From: an uncultured Pseudomonadota bacterium
GTDB lineage: Bacteria; Pseudomonadota; Gammaproteobacteria; Xanthomonadales; Ahniellaceae
Reading direction: 5' to 3'
NCBI GenBank assembly: GCA_937996755.1
Contig: CALKUS010000010.1
Span: 1 to 5,066, forward strand
DNA: 5,066 bases
Part shown: piece by piece, positions 1 to 4,887 of the stretch
Position numbering within the stretch: the first letter of the stretch is position 1
Layout of the letters: each line of letters starts with the position of its first letter
The notes under the pieces: model-generated
Database searches by the model: none
Told to the model about the DNA's origin: nothing
Seen by the model: the letters and a program-made list of their open reading frames with translations, nothing else
Made by a program: the position numbers and the translations under genes

Positions 1-5
1 CTTCC

Positions 6-61
6 TGTAGGAGCCCGCTTGCGGGCAACAGTTGCACATCGCCCGCAAGCGGGCTCCTACA
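6..61. repeat. Long inverted repeat (REP-like) at the 3' end of glnK
   Basis: Two perfectly complementary 21-bp arms (6-26 and 41-61) flank a 14-nt loop (27-40). The outer ends read TGTAGGAGC and GCTCCTACA, and the inner part is a GCCCGC/GCGGGC run. Elements ending in TGTAGGAGC are common in intergenic DNA of Pseudomonas and Xanthomonadales genomes (general knowledge, not checked here). The right arm contains the glnK stop codon (57-59). In the minus-strand transcript this would be a very stable hairpin at the 3' end. No T-run follows it in that direction, so it is not a canonical intrinsic terminator, but it could protect the 3' end or stop transcription in another way. Confidence 0.85.
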
Positions 62-395
62 ACGCATCGCCGTCGAGCTCCCCCGTGCGGATGCGCACGA
101 CGCGATCCAGCGCGTACACGAAGATCTTGCCGTCGCCGATCTTGCCGGTGTTCGCGGCGCCCATGATCGCCTCGACCGCGCGCTCGACCTCCTCGTCGGC
201 GACGGCCGCCTCGATCTTGATCTTCGGCAGGAAGTCGACCACGTACTCCGCGCCGCGATAGAGCTCGGTGTGGCCCTTCTGCCGTCCGAAACCCTTTACT
301 TCCGTCACCGTGATGCCCTGCACGCCGACCTCGGCGAGCGCTTCGCGCACGTCGTCGAGCTTGAACGGCTTGATGATGGCCATGATCATTTTCAT
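57..395 (-). CDS. glnK: Nitrogen regulatory protein P-II (GlnK/GlnB family)
   Basis: This is a small trimeric cytoplasmic sensor of 2-oxoglutarate and ATP/ADP that controls AmtB and other nitrogen targets. The 112-residue length equals that of the family. It opens with MKMIMAIIKPFKLDDVREAL. The T-loop carries the uridylylation motif YRGAEY at 46-51 with target Tyr51, followed by FLPKIKIE. Gln39 and Lys58, the usual ligand-contact positions, are present. The B-loop TGKIGDGKIF lies at 83-92 and the C-loop RIRTGE at 101-106. The C-terminus ends in Ala-Leu, like Escherichia coli GlnK and unlike its GlnB (Ala-Ile). Asp54 is GlnB-like, so the GlnK name rests mainly on linkage to amtB. The chosen ATG is the first of three close in-frame ATGs and gives the family N-terminus; the Shine-Dalgarno upstream (GGGA) is weak. 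It lies 35 bp behind amtB, so co-transcription and translational coupling are likely. The stop codon falls inside the flanking inverted repeat. Confidence 0.95.
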   Translation of the reverse strand: MKMIMAIIKPFKLDDVREALAEVGVQGITVTEVKGFGRQKGHTELYRGAEYVVDFLPKIKIEAAVADEEVERAVEAIMGAANTGKIGDGKIFVYALDRVVRIRTGELDGDAL

Positions 396-428
396 GTCGC
401 GGATCCCGGTGCGTGCATGCGGTTCGTT

Positions 429-445
429 GGCTACAGAATGTAGCC
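429..445 (-). other. Small hairpin across the amtB stop codon
   Basis: Seven-base perfect arms GGCTACA (429-435) and TGTAGCC (439-445) enclose a 3-nt loop. The hairpin covers the last codons and TAG stop of amtB, and glnK starts about 35 bp further on. In the minus-strand mRNA it would sit in the amtB-glnK junction, where it could affect processing or coupling. No T-run follows, so it is unlikely to terminate transcription. The function is inference. Confidence 0.45.
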
Positions 446-1717
446 GCGTTCGTTGTGGAGCACGAGGTCGAGGCCTTCGTGCTCCTCGTCATGGCCGACG
501 CGCAGGTTCGCGAAGCGGTCGATGAGCCTCAGGAGTATCCACGTCACGCCGGCGCTGAGCGCGATCGTGATGCCGCACGCGAGCGCCTGGTAGCCGAGTT
601 GCGAGGCGATGCTGCGGCCCGCGGCGAGGCCGGACCCACCGAACGCTTCCGCCGCGAACACGCCGGTCAGCAGCGCGCCGACCAGCCCGCCGACCGCGTG
701 CACGCCGAACACGTCGAGCGCGTCGTCGTAGCCGAAGCGGCGCTTCAGGCGCGTCGCCGCGAGGAAGCAGACCCCGCCGGCGATCGCGCCGATCGCGATC
801 GCGCCGGCCGGGCCGCACGTGCCCGCCGCCGGCGTGATCGCGACGAGGCCCGCGACCGCACCCGAAGCGATGCCGAGCACGGACGGCTTGCGGTGCAGCG
901 CCCACTCCGCGGCCATCCAGGCGAGCGCGGCCGCGGCCGTCGCGAGCTGCGTGACCAGCATGGCCATGCCGGCCGTCGCGTTCGCTGCCAGCGCCGAGCC
1001 CGCGTTGAACCCGAACCAGCCGACCCAGAGCAAGGAGGCGCCGATCAGCGTGTAGGTGAGGTTGTGCGGCGGCATCGGCACGTGCGGAAACCCGCGACGC
1101 TTGCCGATGACGATGCTGGCCACGAGGCCCGCGACGCCGGCGTTCACGTGCACCACGGTGCCGCCCGCGAAGTCGAGCACGCCGAGGTCGCCGAGCAGCG
1201 AGCCGGCGCCACCCCAGACCATGTGCGCCACGGGCACGTAGGCGAGCGTGAACCACGCCGCGACGAACACCAGCAGCGGCCCGAAGCGCATGCGCTCGGC
1301 GAACGCGCCCACGATCAGCGCCGGCGTGATCGCCGCGAACGTCAGCTGGTAAGTCGCGAACACCGATTCCGGGATCGTGCCCACGAGCGAATCGCGCACG
1401 ACACCAGCGAAGAACAGCTTGTCGCCCCCGCCGAGGACCGCGCCGAGTGCGCCGGTCGCCGGGACGAACGCCAGCGAGTACCCGTACGCGAACCACAGCA
1501 GCGTCACGAGTGCGACGATCGCGAAGCACTGCATCATCACCGACAGCACGTTCTTCGCGCGCACCATGCCGGCGTAGAACAGTGCGAGGCCCGGCACCGT
1601 CATCAGCAACACGAGCGCGGTCGCGACGAGCATCCACGCCGTGTCGCCGCTGTCGGGCGGGGGTGGCGCCGTCGCGGCCGCAGGCAGGCCCAGGAGCAGC
1701 GGGACGAGGCTCGGCAT
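431..1717 (-). CDS. amtB: Ammonium transporter AmtB
   Basis: This is an Amt/Rh-family inner-membrane channel that takes up ammonium as a trimer. The 428 residues match the family length. The first ~20 residues (LVPLLLGLPAAATA) look like a short signal peptide, as in E. coli AmtB, and about eleven hydrophobic segments follow. Key residues align with E. coli AmtB: gate Phe127 in TFAAITPALI, Trp168 in HMVWGG, Asp182 in LDFAGGTVVH, pore His190 and His340 (FGVHAVGG), and Trp234/Phe237 in GWFGFNAGS. The cytoplasmic tail LRVGHDEEHEGLD at 405-417 matches the conserved C-terminal region that couples subunits and meets GlnK. The ATG at 1717 has a strong Shine-Dalgarno, GGAGA (1725-1729 on the plus strand), 7 nt upstream. 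It is the promoter-proximal gene of an amtB-glnK pair, the reverse of the usual glnK-amtB order. It is divergent from ubiK. Confidence 0.97.
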   Translation of the reverse strand: MPSLVPLLLGLPAAATAPPPPDSGDTAWMLVATALVLLMTVPGLALFYAGMVRAKNVLSVMMQCFAIVALVTLLWFAYGYSLAFVPATGALGAVLGGGDKLFFAGVVRDSLVGTIPESVFATYQLTFAAITPALIVGAFAERMRFGPLLVFVAAWFTLAYVPVAHMVWGGAGSLLGDLGVLDFAGGTVVHVNAGVAGLVASIVIGKRRGFPHVPMPPHNLTYTLIGASLLWVGWFGFNAGSALAANATAGMAMLVTQLATAAAALAWMAAEWALHRKPSVLGIASGAVAGLVAITPAAGTCGPAGAIAIGAIAGGVCFLAATRLKRRFGYDDALDVFGVHAVGGLVGALLTGVFAAEAFGGSGLAAGRSIASQLGYQALACGITIALSAGVTWILLRLIDRFANLRVGHDEEHEGLDLVLHNERGYIL

Positions 1718-1927
1718 GCACGGGTCTCCAGCGGCGCGAAGGGCGCAGGATGCGGTCGCGATGCGCGCTTGCAGGCTCGACGGCCATCCGTTCTACTCCC
1801 AGACCCACGACCGGAAACCGACTGTAGGAAATCTCCTACACGATTTTCCGAATCCGCCGACTGTGCGCGACGCACGATCGGCCTACAGTGGGCGCCAGTT
1901 CGAAACGCACCACCAGGAAGCCGGGCC
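1718..1927. promoter_or_regulatory. Divergent promoter region between amtB and ubiK
   Basis: This 210-bp gap should hold the promoters for both amtB (leftward) and ubiK (rightward). It includes a short AT-richer stretch around 1815-1855, unlike the surrounding GC-rich DNA. No clear sigma-70 promoter can be fixed by eye: TACAGT at 1884-1889 is a possible minus-10 for ubiK, with no good minus-35. A GG/GC pair for sigma-54 on the minus strand has 11 rather than 10 intervening bases (1771-1785), so I do not call it. Three TGTAGG half-sites occur here: 1823-1828, and inverted at 1835-1840 and 1882-1887. Confidence 0.6.
1823..1840. promoter_or_regulatory. 18-bp palindromic candidate operator TGTAGGA-N4-TCCTACA
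   Basis: Perfect 7-bp arms TGTAGGA (1823-1829) and TCCTACA (1834-1840) flank AATC. The size, symmetry and AT-leaning centre in a GC-rich intergenic region fit a dimeric transcription-factor site. Some LuxR/NarL-type response regulators bind GTAGGA-like palindromes, so that family is a possible but unproven owner. It lies about 105 bp from the amtB start and 87 bp from the ubiK start, so either gene could be the target. The arms also match the ends of the inverted repeat at 6-61, so a short remnant of that repeat family is an alternative reading. Confidence 0.55.
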
Positions 1928-2188
1928 ATGATCAATCTCCGCTCCATCGACGAGCTCGCCGCGCGCCTCGCCGCGCTGGTGCCGCCGCAGATCGGCGCGG
2001 CCGGGGAAGATCTCGGCCAGACGTTCCGGACCGCGTTGCAGTCGGGACTGGCGCGCATGAACCTCGTCACGCGCGAGGAGTTCGACGTCCAGCGCCTCGT
2101 GCTGCTGCGCACGCGTGAAAAGGTCGAGACGCTCGAGCAGCAGCTCGCTGCGCTGGAAGCCGCGCTCGCGCGACGCGCGGGCCACTGA
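1928..2188 (+). CDS. ubiK: Ubiquinone biosynthesis accessory factor UbiK (YqiC/BMFP family)
   Basis: UbiK is a small protein that, in E. coli, binds UbiJ and assists the soluble ubiquinone-biosynthesis complex under aerobic conditions. Older annotations call the family membrane fusogenic (BMFP). The 86 residues fit the family. Residues 1-20 form an amphipathic helix (INLRSIDELAARLAALVPP). The middle has the family pattern LGQTFRTALQSGLARMNLVTREEFDVQ at 29-55, shown here by its LVTREEFDVQ core. Residues 56-83 form a leucine-rich coiled coil (VETLEQQLAALEAAL). The ATG at 1928 is preceded by AGGAAG (1915-1920) with 7-nt spacing, which fixes the start. It is divergent from amtB and 357 bp upstream of comM on the same strand. 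The hairpins between them make simple co-transcription doubtful. Confidence 0.92.
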   Translation: MINLRSIDELAARLAALVPPQIGAAGEDLGQTFRTALQSGLARMNLVTREEFDVQRLVLLRTREKVETLEQQLAALEAALARRAGH

Positions 2189-2210
2189 GATGAACCGGAC
2201 CGATGGGTCT

Positions 2211-2232
2211 TCCGGCTGCCGCGGCAGCCGGA
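2211..2232 (+). other. 22-bp perfect palindrome downstream of ubiK
   Basis: The arms TCCGGCTGCC (2211-2220) and GGCAGCCGGA (2223-2232) meet at a central GC, making a perfect palindrome that starts 22 nt after the ubiK stop. It may act as a transcription-end hairpin for ubiK, but no T-run follows, so the role as terminator is only inferred. Confidence 0.55.
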
Positions 2233-2248
2233 CGGGCGACCGCGCCCG

Positions 2249-2286
2249 CGCGACGACGGTACGTCGTCGCGGACCCGCCGGTCCGC
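2249..2286 (+). other. Two overlapping, mutually exclusive hairpins
   Basis: A 10-bp stem pairs 2249-2258 with 2262-2271 around the 3-nt loop GTA. A second, 7-bp stem pairs GCGGACC (2269-2275) with GGTCCGC (2280-2286) around CGCC. They share bases 2269-2271, so both cannot form completely in one RNA. That is seen in the sequence; a switching function would be speculation. Confidence 0.45.
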
Positions 2287-2293
2287 CCGCTGC

Positions 2294-2356
2294 GAGGCGG
2301 CACGGAGGTCGCGGGGCACGCCCGGCTCCGCGCGCACGGAAGCGCCGTGCCGCTTT
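2294..2356 (+). other. Stem-loop with alternative pairing partner
   Basis: Bases 2294-2305 pair with 2345-2356: nine Watson-Crick pairs, then G-U, A-U and G-U, enclosing 39 nt. The same right arm can instead pair with GCACGG at 2334-2339 in a short local hairpin. The G-U pairs form only if the plus strand is the RNA. Two nucleotides separate this stem from the next hairpin. Confidence 0.45.
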
Positions 2357-2358
2357 AT

Positions 2359-2404
2359 GCCCCGGGCGGGAACGCCGACGTCACGCGGCGTTTCCGTCCG
2401 GGGC
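2359..2404 (+). other. Long 19-bp stem-loop upstream of comM
   Basis: Bases 2359-2377 pair with 2386-2404 without bulges around the 8-nt loop ACGTCACG. Seventeen pairs are Watson-Crick and two are G-U (2370/2393 and 2366/2397). Both G-U pairs would be C-A mismatches in the opposite strand, so the structure favours a plus-strand transcript. It is the longest stem in the ubiK-comM gap. Confidence 0.6.
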
Positions 2405-2422
2405 TTCGCAGATCGTTTCGTC

Positions 2423-2445
2423 CCGATTTCGCTGCGCGAAATCGG
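2423..2445 (+). other. 10-bp perfect hairpin upstream of comM
   Basis: CCGATTTCGC (2423-2432) pairs perfectly with GCGAAATCGG (2436-2445) around a 3-nt loop. The TTT/AAA step is unusual in this GC-rich region. Its sequence is unrelated to the flanking hairpins. Confidence 0.55.
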
Positions 2446-2470
2446 TCCGGAAGAGCAACACCACCGGGTC

Positions 2471-2504
2471 TCGCGCGGGCAGAGGCGTGACTCTGCCCGC
2501 GCGA
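2471..2504 (+). other. 14-bp perfect hairpin 41 nt before the comM start
   Basis: TCGCGCGGGCAGAG (2471-2484) pairs perfectly with 2491-2504 around the 6-nt loop GCGTGA. It is very stable and lies between the other hairpins and the comM GTG at 2546. It could end transcription from upstream or stabilise the comM mRNA 5' region; no T-run follows. Confidence 0.6.
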
Positions 2505-2545
2505 CTGCCGGTGCGCTACGCACGAACGTGCAAGGCGAAGCCATC

Positions 2546-4051
2546 GTGAGTGTGGCGGTGGTGGCGACGCGGGCGCAGGTGGGGGTGTCGGCGCCGCGCG
2601 TCGACGTCGAGGTGCATCTCTCGGGTGGCTTGCCGCGCACGAACATCGTCGGGCTGCCCGAAGCGACGGTGCGCGAGGCACGCGACCGCGTGCGCGCCGC
2701 GATCGTCAACGCACAGTTCGAGATGCCGCAGCGCGTGGTGACGATCAACCTCGCGCCGGCCGACCTGCCGAAGGAAGGCAGTCGCTTCGACCTGGCGCTC
2801 GCGCTCGGCATCCTCGCGGCGTCGCACCAGGTGCCGCAGCGCGCGCTGGCCGATCGCGAGTTCCTCGGCGAGCTCGCGCTGTCGGGCGAGCTGCGCGGCG
2901 TACGCGGTGTGTTGCCGGCGGCGCTGAAGGCGCGCCGCCTCGGGCGCACGCTCGTGGTGCCGCGCGAGAATGCCGCCGAAGCCGCGCTCGTCGCCGATGC
3001 GGACGTGCGCATCGCCGGCTCGCTGCTCGAGGTCTGCGCGTTCCTGCACGGCCGCGCCGAGCTCGAGCGGCCGCAGGCTACCGCCGCGCGCGCGAGCGAG
3101 ACGCAGCTCGACCTCGCCGACGTGCGCGGCCAGCCGCAGGCGCGCCGTGCGCTCGAAGTGGCCGCGGCGGGCGCGCACAACCTGCTGCTCGTGGGTCCGC
3201 CGGGCACGGGCAAGACCATGCTTGCCACGCGGCTCGCCTCGATCCTGCCGCCGATGACGGAAGACGAAGCGCTGGAAGCGGCCGCCGTCGCATCGGTGTC
3301 CGGGCAGCCGATCGACGCCGCGCGGTTCCACCAGCGGCCCACGCGCAGCCCGCATCACTCGGCGAGCGCCGTCGCGCTCGTCGGCGGCGGTTCCAACCCG
3401 CGCCCCGGCGAAGTCTCGTTGGCGCACCACGGCGTGCTGTTCCTCGACGAGCTGCCCGAGTTCAACCGGCACGTGCTCGAAGCGCTGCGCGAGCCGCTGG
3501 AGTCCGGTCGCATCCAGATCGCGCGCGCCGCGCGGCAGGCGGAGTTCCCGGCACGCTTCCAGCTGGTCGCTGCGATGAACCCGTGCCCGTGCGGCCATGC
3601 CGGCGATCCCGCGGGGCGCTGCCGCTGCACGCTCGACCAGATCCTGCGTTACGCCTCGCGCATCTCAGGGCCGCTGCTCGACCGCATCGACCTGCACGTC
3701 GAAGTACCGCGCCTGCCGCAGGCCGCGCTGTTGTCGGGCGCGTCGACCGGCGAAACCAGCGCGGTCGTCGCGGCGCGCGTCGCGGCTGCGCGCGAGCGCG
3801 CGCTCATGCGCGCGGGCAAACCGAATGCCGCGCTCGCCAACCGCGAATGCGAGCGCGACTGCCGCCTGTCGGCGCGCGACGGCACGCTGCTCGAACAAGC
3901 TGTCGAACGGCTCGGCCTGTCGGCGCGCGCCTACCACCGCATCCTGCGCGTCGCGCGCACGATCGCCGACCTCGACGCGAGCGACCGCATCGCGACGCGG
4001 CACCTCGCCGAAGCGATTGCCTATCGGCGCGTCGATCGCGCCGCGCGCTGA
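2546..4051 (+). CDS. comM: ComM/YifB-family Mg-chelatase-like AAA+ ATPase
   Basis: In Vibrio cholerae ComM is a hexameric helicase that drives branch migration while incoming DNA recombines during natural transformation; related YifB proteins are widespread. The 501 residues match the family. The N-terminal ChlI/Lon-like domain (about 1-170) has EVHLSGGLPRTNIVGLPEA and NLAPADLPKEGSRFDLALALGIL. The AAA+ core has Walker A GPPGTGKT at 217-224 and Walker B GVLFLDE at 296-302. Sensor region AAMNPCPCGH at 342-351 is followed by a second Cys pair (C347, C349, C359, C361), as is usual in ComM. SGPLLDRIDL lies at 374-383. The C-terminal helical domain ends with LSARAYHRILRVARTIADL. GTG at 2546 is chosen because homology begins there (VSVAVVATRAQVGV); AAGG at 2532-2535 is a modest ribosome site. 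The gene is unbroken, which is worth noting because comM is a known insertion site for resistance islands in Acinetobacter. Confidence 0.96.
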   Translation: MSVAVVATRAQVGVSAPRVDVEVHLSGGLPRTNIVGLPEATVREARDRVRAAIVNAQFEMPQRVVTINLAPADLPKEGSRFDLALALGILAASHQVPQRALADREFLGELALSGELRGVRGVLPAALKARRLGRTLVVPRENAAEAALVADADVRIAGSLLEVCAFLHGRAELERPQATAARASETQLDLADVRGQPQARRALEVAAAGAHNLLLVGPPGTGKTMLATRLASILPPMTEDEALEAAAVASVSGQPIDAARFHQRPTRSPHHSASAVALVGGGSNPRPGEVSLAHHGVLFLDELPEFNRHVLEALREPLESGRIQIARAARQAEFPARFQLVAAMNPCPCGHAGDPAGRCRCTLDQILRYASRISGPLLDRIDLHVEVPRLPQAALLSGASTGETSAVVAARVAAARERALMRAGKPNAALANRECERDCRLSARDGTLLEQAVERLGLSARAYHRILRVARTIADLDASDRIATRHLAEAIAYRRVDRAAR

Positions 4052-4075
4052 GCAGTCGCCTTATTGGCGACTGCT
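4051..4075 (+). terminator. Hairpin at the comM stop codon
   Basis: AGCAGTCGCC (4051-4060) pairs perfectly with GGCGACTGCT (4066-4075) around TTATT. The first base is the last base of the comM TGA stop. Position and stability suggest a 3'-end hairpin for comM. The following bases are GC-rich without a T-run, so a Rho-independent terminator is possible but not canonical. Confidence 0.55.
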
Positions 4076-4083
4076 GCGCGGCG

Positions 4084-4159
4084 CGGCTGAGCGCAGGATG
4101 CGCGAAGGTGCGGCCCGACGGAGCGAACGGGCGCCAGGGATGGCGCCGGCGGCGCGCTC
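4084..4159. repeat. Intergenic repeat, copy 1 (100-bp period)
   Basis: Bases 4084-4150 match 4184-4250 at 58 of 67 positions, at an offset of exactly 100 bp; similarity fades beyond that. The unit starts with CGGCTGAGC, contains GCGAAGGTGCGG and ACGGAGCG, and ends in a hairpin GGCGCCA-GGGA-TGGCGCC (4130-4147). It looks like a member of a dispersed palindromic repeat family. No coding capacity is evident. Confidence 0.75.
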
Positions 4160-4183
4160 ATCCGACCAATCTGCCGCGCGGAA

Positions 4184-4259
4184 CGGCTGAGCACGGAATG
4201 TGCGAAGGTGCGGCGCTACGGAGCGGGCAGGCGCCAGGGATGGCGCCGGCGAAGTGCTC
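4184..4259. repeat. Intergenic repeat, copy 2 (100-bp period)
   Basis: This is the second copy of the unit at 4084, with the terminal hairpin at 4230-4247 fully conserved (20 of 20 bases over 4231-4250), while the 5' two thirds carry all nine differences. It abuts the stop codon of the thioesterase gene. Conservation of the hairpin over the rest suggests the palindrome is the important part, or the youngest. Confidence 0.75.
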
Positions 4260-4747
4260 TACTCCCCATGCCGCGCCAGGAAATCGCTGCGCTCCTTGTC
4301 GATCTCTCCGCGCAGCGCCATGAAATGCTGGGCGTACGCCTCGAGGTCGCGCTGCTCTTCCGTGACCGCCTCGAACTTCGGCACCGCACGCGGCTTGCGC
4401 GATTCGTCGACGGCGACGAACACCACGATGCAGTGGGTCGTGCGCTGGCCCTTGTCGTCCTTCGGGTCGCGTGCCGTGACGTCGACGCCGATGTGCATGC
4501 TGGTGTTGCCGGTGTGCAGCACGCGCGCGCGCACCTCGACGATCTGTCCGATGCGGATCGGCCGCTCGAACTGGATGCCGCCGACGTACACCGTCACGCA
4601 GTAGCTGCCGCTCCAGCCGACCGCGCACGCGTAGCCGGCCTGGTCGATCCACTGCATCACGATGCCGCCGTGCACCTGCCCGCCGAAATTGACGGCGCCG
4701 GGTTCGGCGAGGAACCGAAGGGTGATTTCTGGCTGAGTGCCTGGCAT
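4259..4747 (-). CDS. Hotdog-fold acyl-CoA thioesterase (YciA/BFIT-like)
   Basis: This gene probably encodes a cytoplasmic enzyme that hydrolyses acyl-CoA to free acid and CoA; the chain-length preference cannot be read from sequence. From Met at 4747 it has 162 residues, in the usual single-hotdog range. NFGGQVHGGIVMQWIDQAGY at 20-39 is the hotdog helix region, with Asn20, the GG/HGG turn and candidate catalytic Asp35, comparable to the N...GG...MD pattern of E. coli YciA. FERPIRIGQIVEV at 60-72 and TGNTSMHIGVDV at 79-90 are typical strands, then FVAVDESRKPRAVP at 110-123. The ~38-residue charged helical tail is longer than in YciA. An upstream in-frame ATG at 4819 would add 24 residues, but it lies inside a palindromic repeat, and homology starts after the internal Met. 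Neither start has a good Shine-Dalgarno. It is convergent with comM. Confidence 0.85.
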   Translation of the reverse strand: MPGTQPEITLRFLAEPGAVNFGGQVHGGIVMQWIDQAGYACAVGWSGSYCVTVYVGGIQFERPIRIGQIVEVRARVLHTGNTSMHIGVDVTARDPKDDKGQRTTHCIVVFVAVDESRKPRAVPKFEAVTEEQRDLEAYAQHFMALRGEIDKERSDFLARHGE

Positions 4748-4756
4748 GAGAGGGTG

Positions 4757-4772
4757 GGAATTCGCGAATTCC
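4757..4772. promoter_or_regulatory. 16-bp perfect palindrome upstream of the thioesterase
   Basis: GGAATTCGCGAATTCC is a perfect palindrome centred between 4764 and 4765, from 10 to 25 bp upstream of the chosen start at 4747. It is AT-rich against its background and could be an operator over the 5' untranslated region. If translation began at 4819 it would instead be coding (Glu-Phe-Ala-Asn-Ser). No regulator is recognised. Confidence 0.4.
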
Positions 4773-4813
4773 GGGTCGTCGACGCAGGGGACGTTACGCC
4801 ATACCGCTTTGGT

Positions 4814-4840
4814 CGTCATCCCGGCGCACGCCGGGATCCA
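4814..4840. repeat. CGTCAT-type palindromic intergenic repeat, complete copy
   Basis: CGTCATCCCGGCG followed by CGCCGGGATCCA forms a 9-bp stem (4818-4826 with 4829-4837) with a 2-nt turn. It belongs to the widespread style of repeat CGTCATTCCCGCG...CGGGAATCCAG seen between genes in many proteobacteria (general knowledge). It overlaps the upstream alternative start codon of the thioesterase, which argues that the start is further downstream. Confidence 0.7.
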
Positions 4841-4866
4841 GCGCCTTCGTGCCTTTCCTCAACGCT

Positions 4867-4887
4867 CGTCATTCCCGCGACAGCGGT
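4867..4887. repeat. CGTCAT-type repeat, truncated copy
   Basis: CGTCATTCCCGCGACAGCGG matches the left arm and loop of this repeat type, but the right arm stops after GCGG, and a different hairpin begins at 4888. It lies 53 bp from the complete copy in the same orientation, so the second copy looks interrupted or decayed. Confidence 0.55.

Larger units (their letters stand above)
2189..2545 (+). other. Hairpin-rich intergenic region between ubiK and comM
   Basis: These 357 bp contain no convincing gene; the reading frames that cross it have low-complexity Arg/Ala/Pro translations. An in-frame extension of comM back to an ATG at 2357 exists, but its 63 extra residues do not resemble the ComM family. 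The region holds at least six inverted repeats with unrelated stem sequences, listed separately. None is followed by a T-run. It could be a structured comM leader, a non-coding RNA, or an accumulation of palindromic elements. Confidence 0.7.

Noticed and set aside
6..61. Canonical Rho-independent terminator for glnK
   Set aside because: The stem is strong, but no T-run follows in the minus-strand direction; recorded as a REP-like repeat instead.
1771..1785. Sigma-54 promoter for amtB on the minus strand
   Set aside because: The GG and GC elements are separated by 11 rather than the required 10 bases, and the flanks match poorly.
413..2188. Long plus-strand reading frame antisense to amtB and running into ubiK (591 residues)
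   Set aside because: Its first part is an Arg/Glu/His-rich shadow of amtB in GC-rich DNA; only the last 86 residues from 1928 are a real gene (ubiK), with its own ribosome site.
2357..2545. N-terminal extension of ComM from an ATG at 2357
   Set aside because: The 63 extra residues are not ComM-like, the DNA is explained by hairpins, and homology starts at the GTG at 2546.
1603..3342. Long minus-strand frame crossing amtB 5' end, ubiK and comM
   Set aside because: Low-complexity Ser/Arg/Ala translation antisense to conserved genes; no family features.
2546..4051. Magnesium chelatase subunit ChlI/BchI for chlorophyll synthesis
   Set aside because: The ChlI-like N-terminal domain, Cys pairs and C-terminal domain order are those of ComM/YifB, and no pigment genes are nearby.
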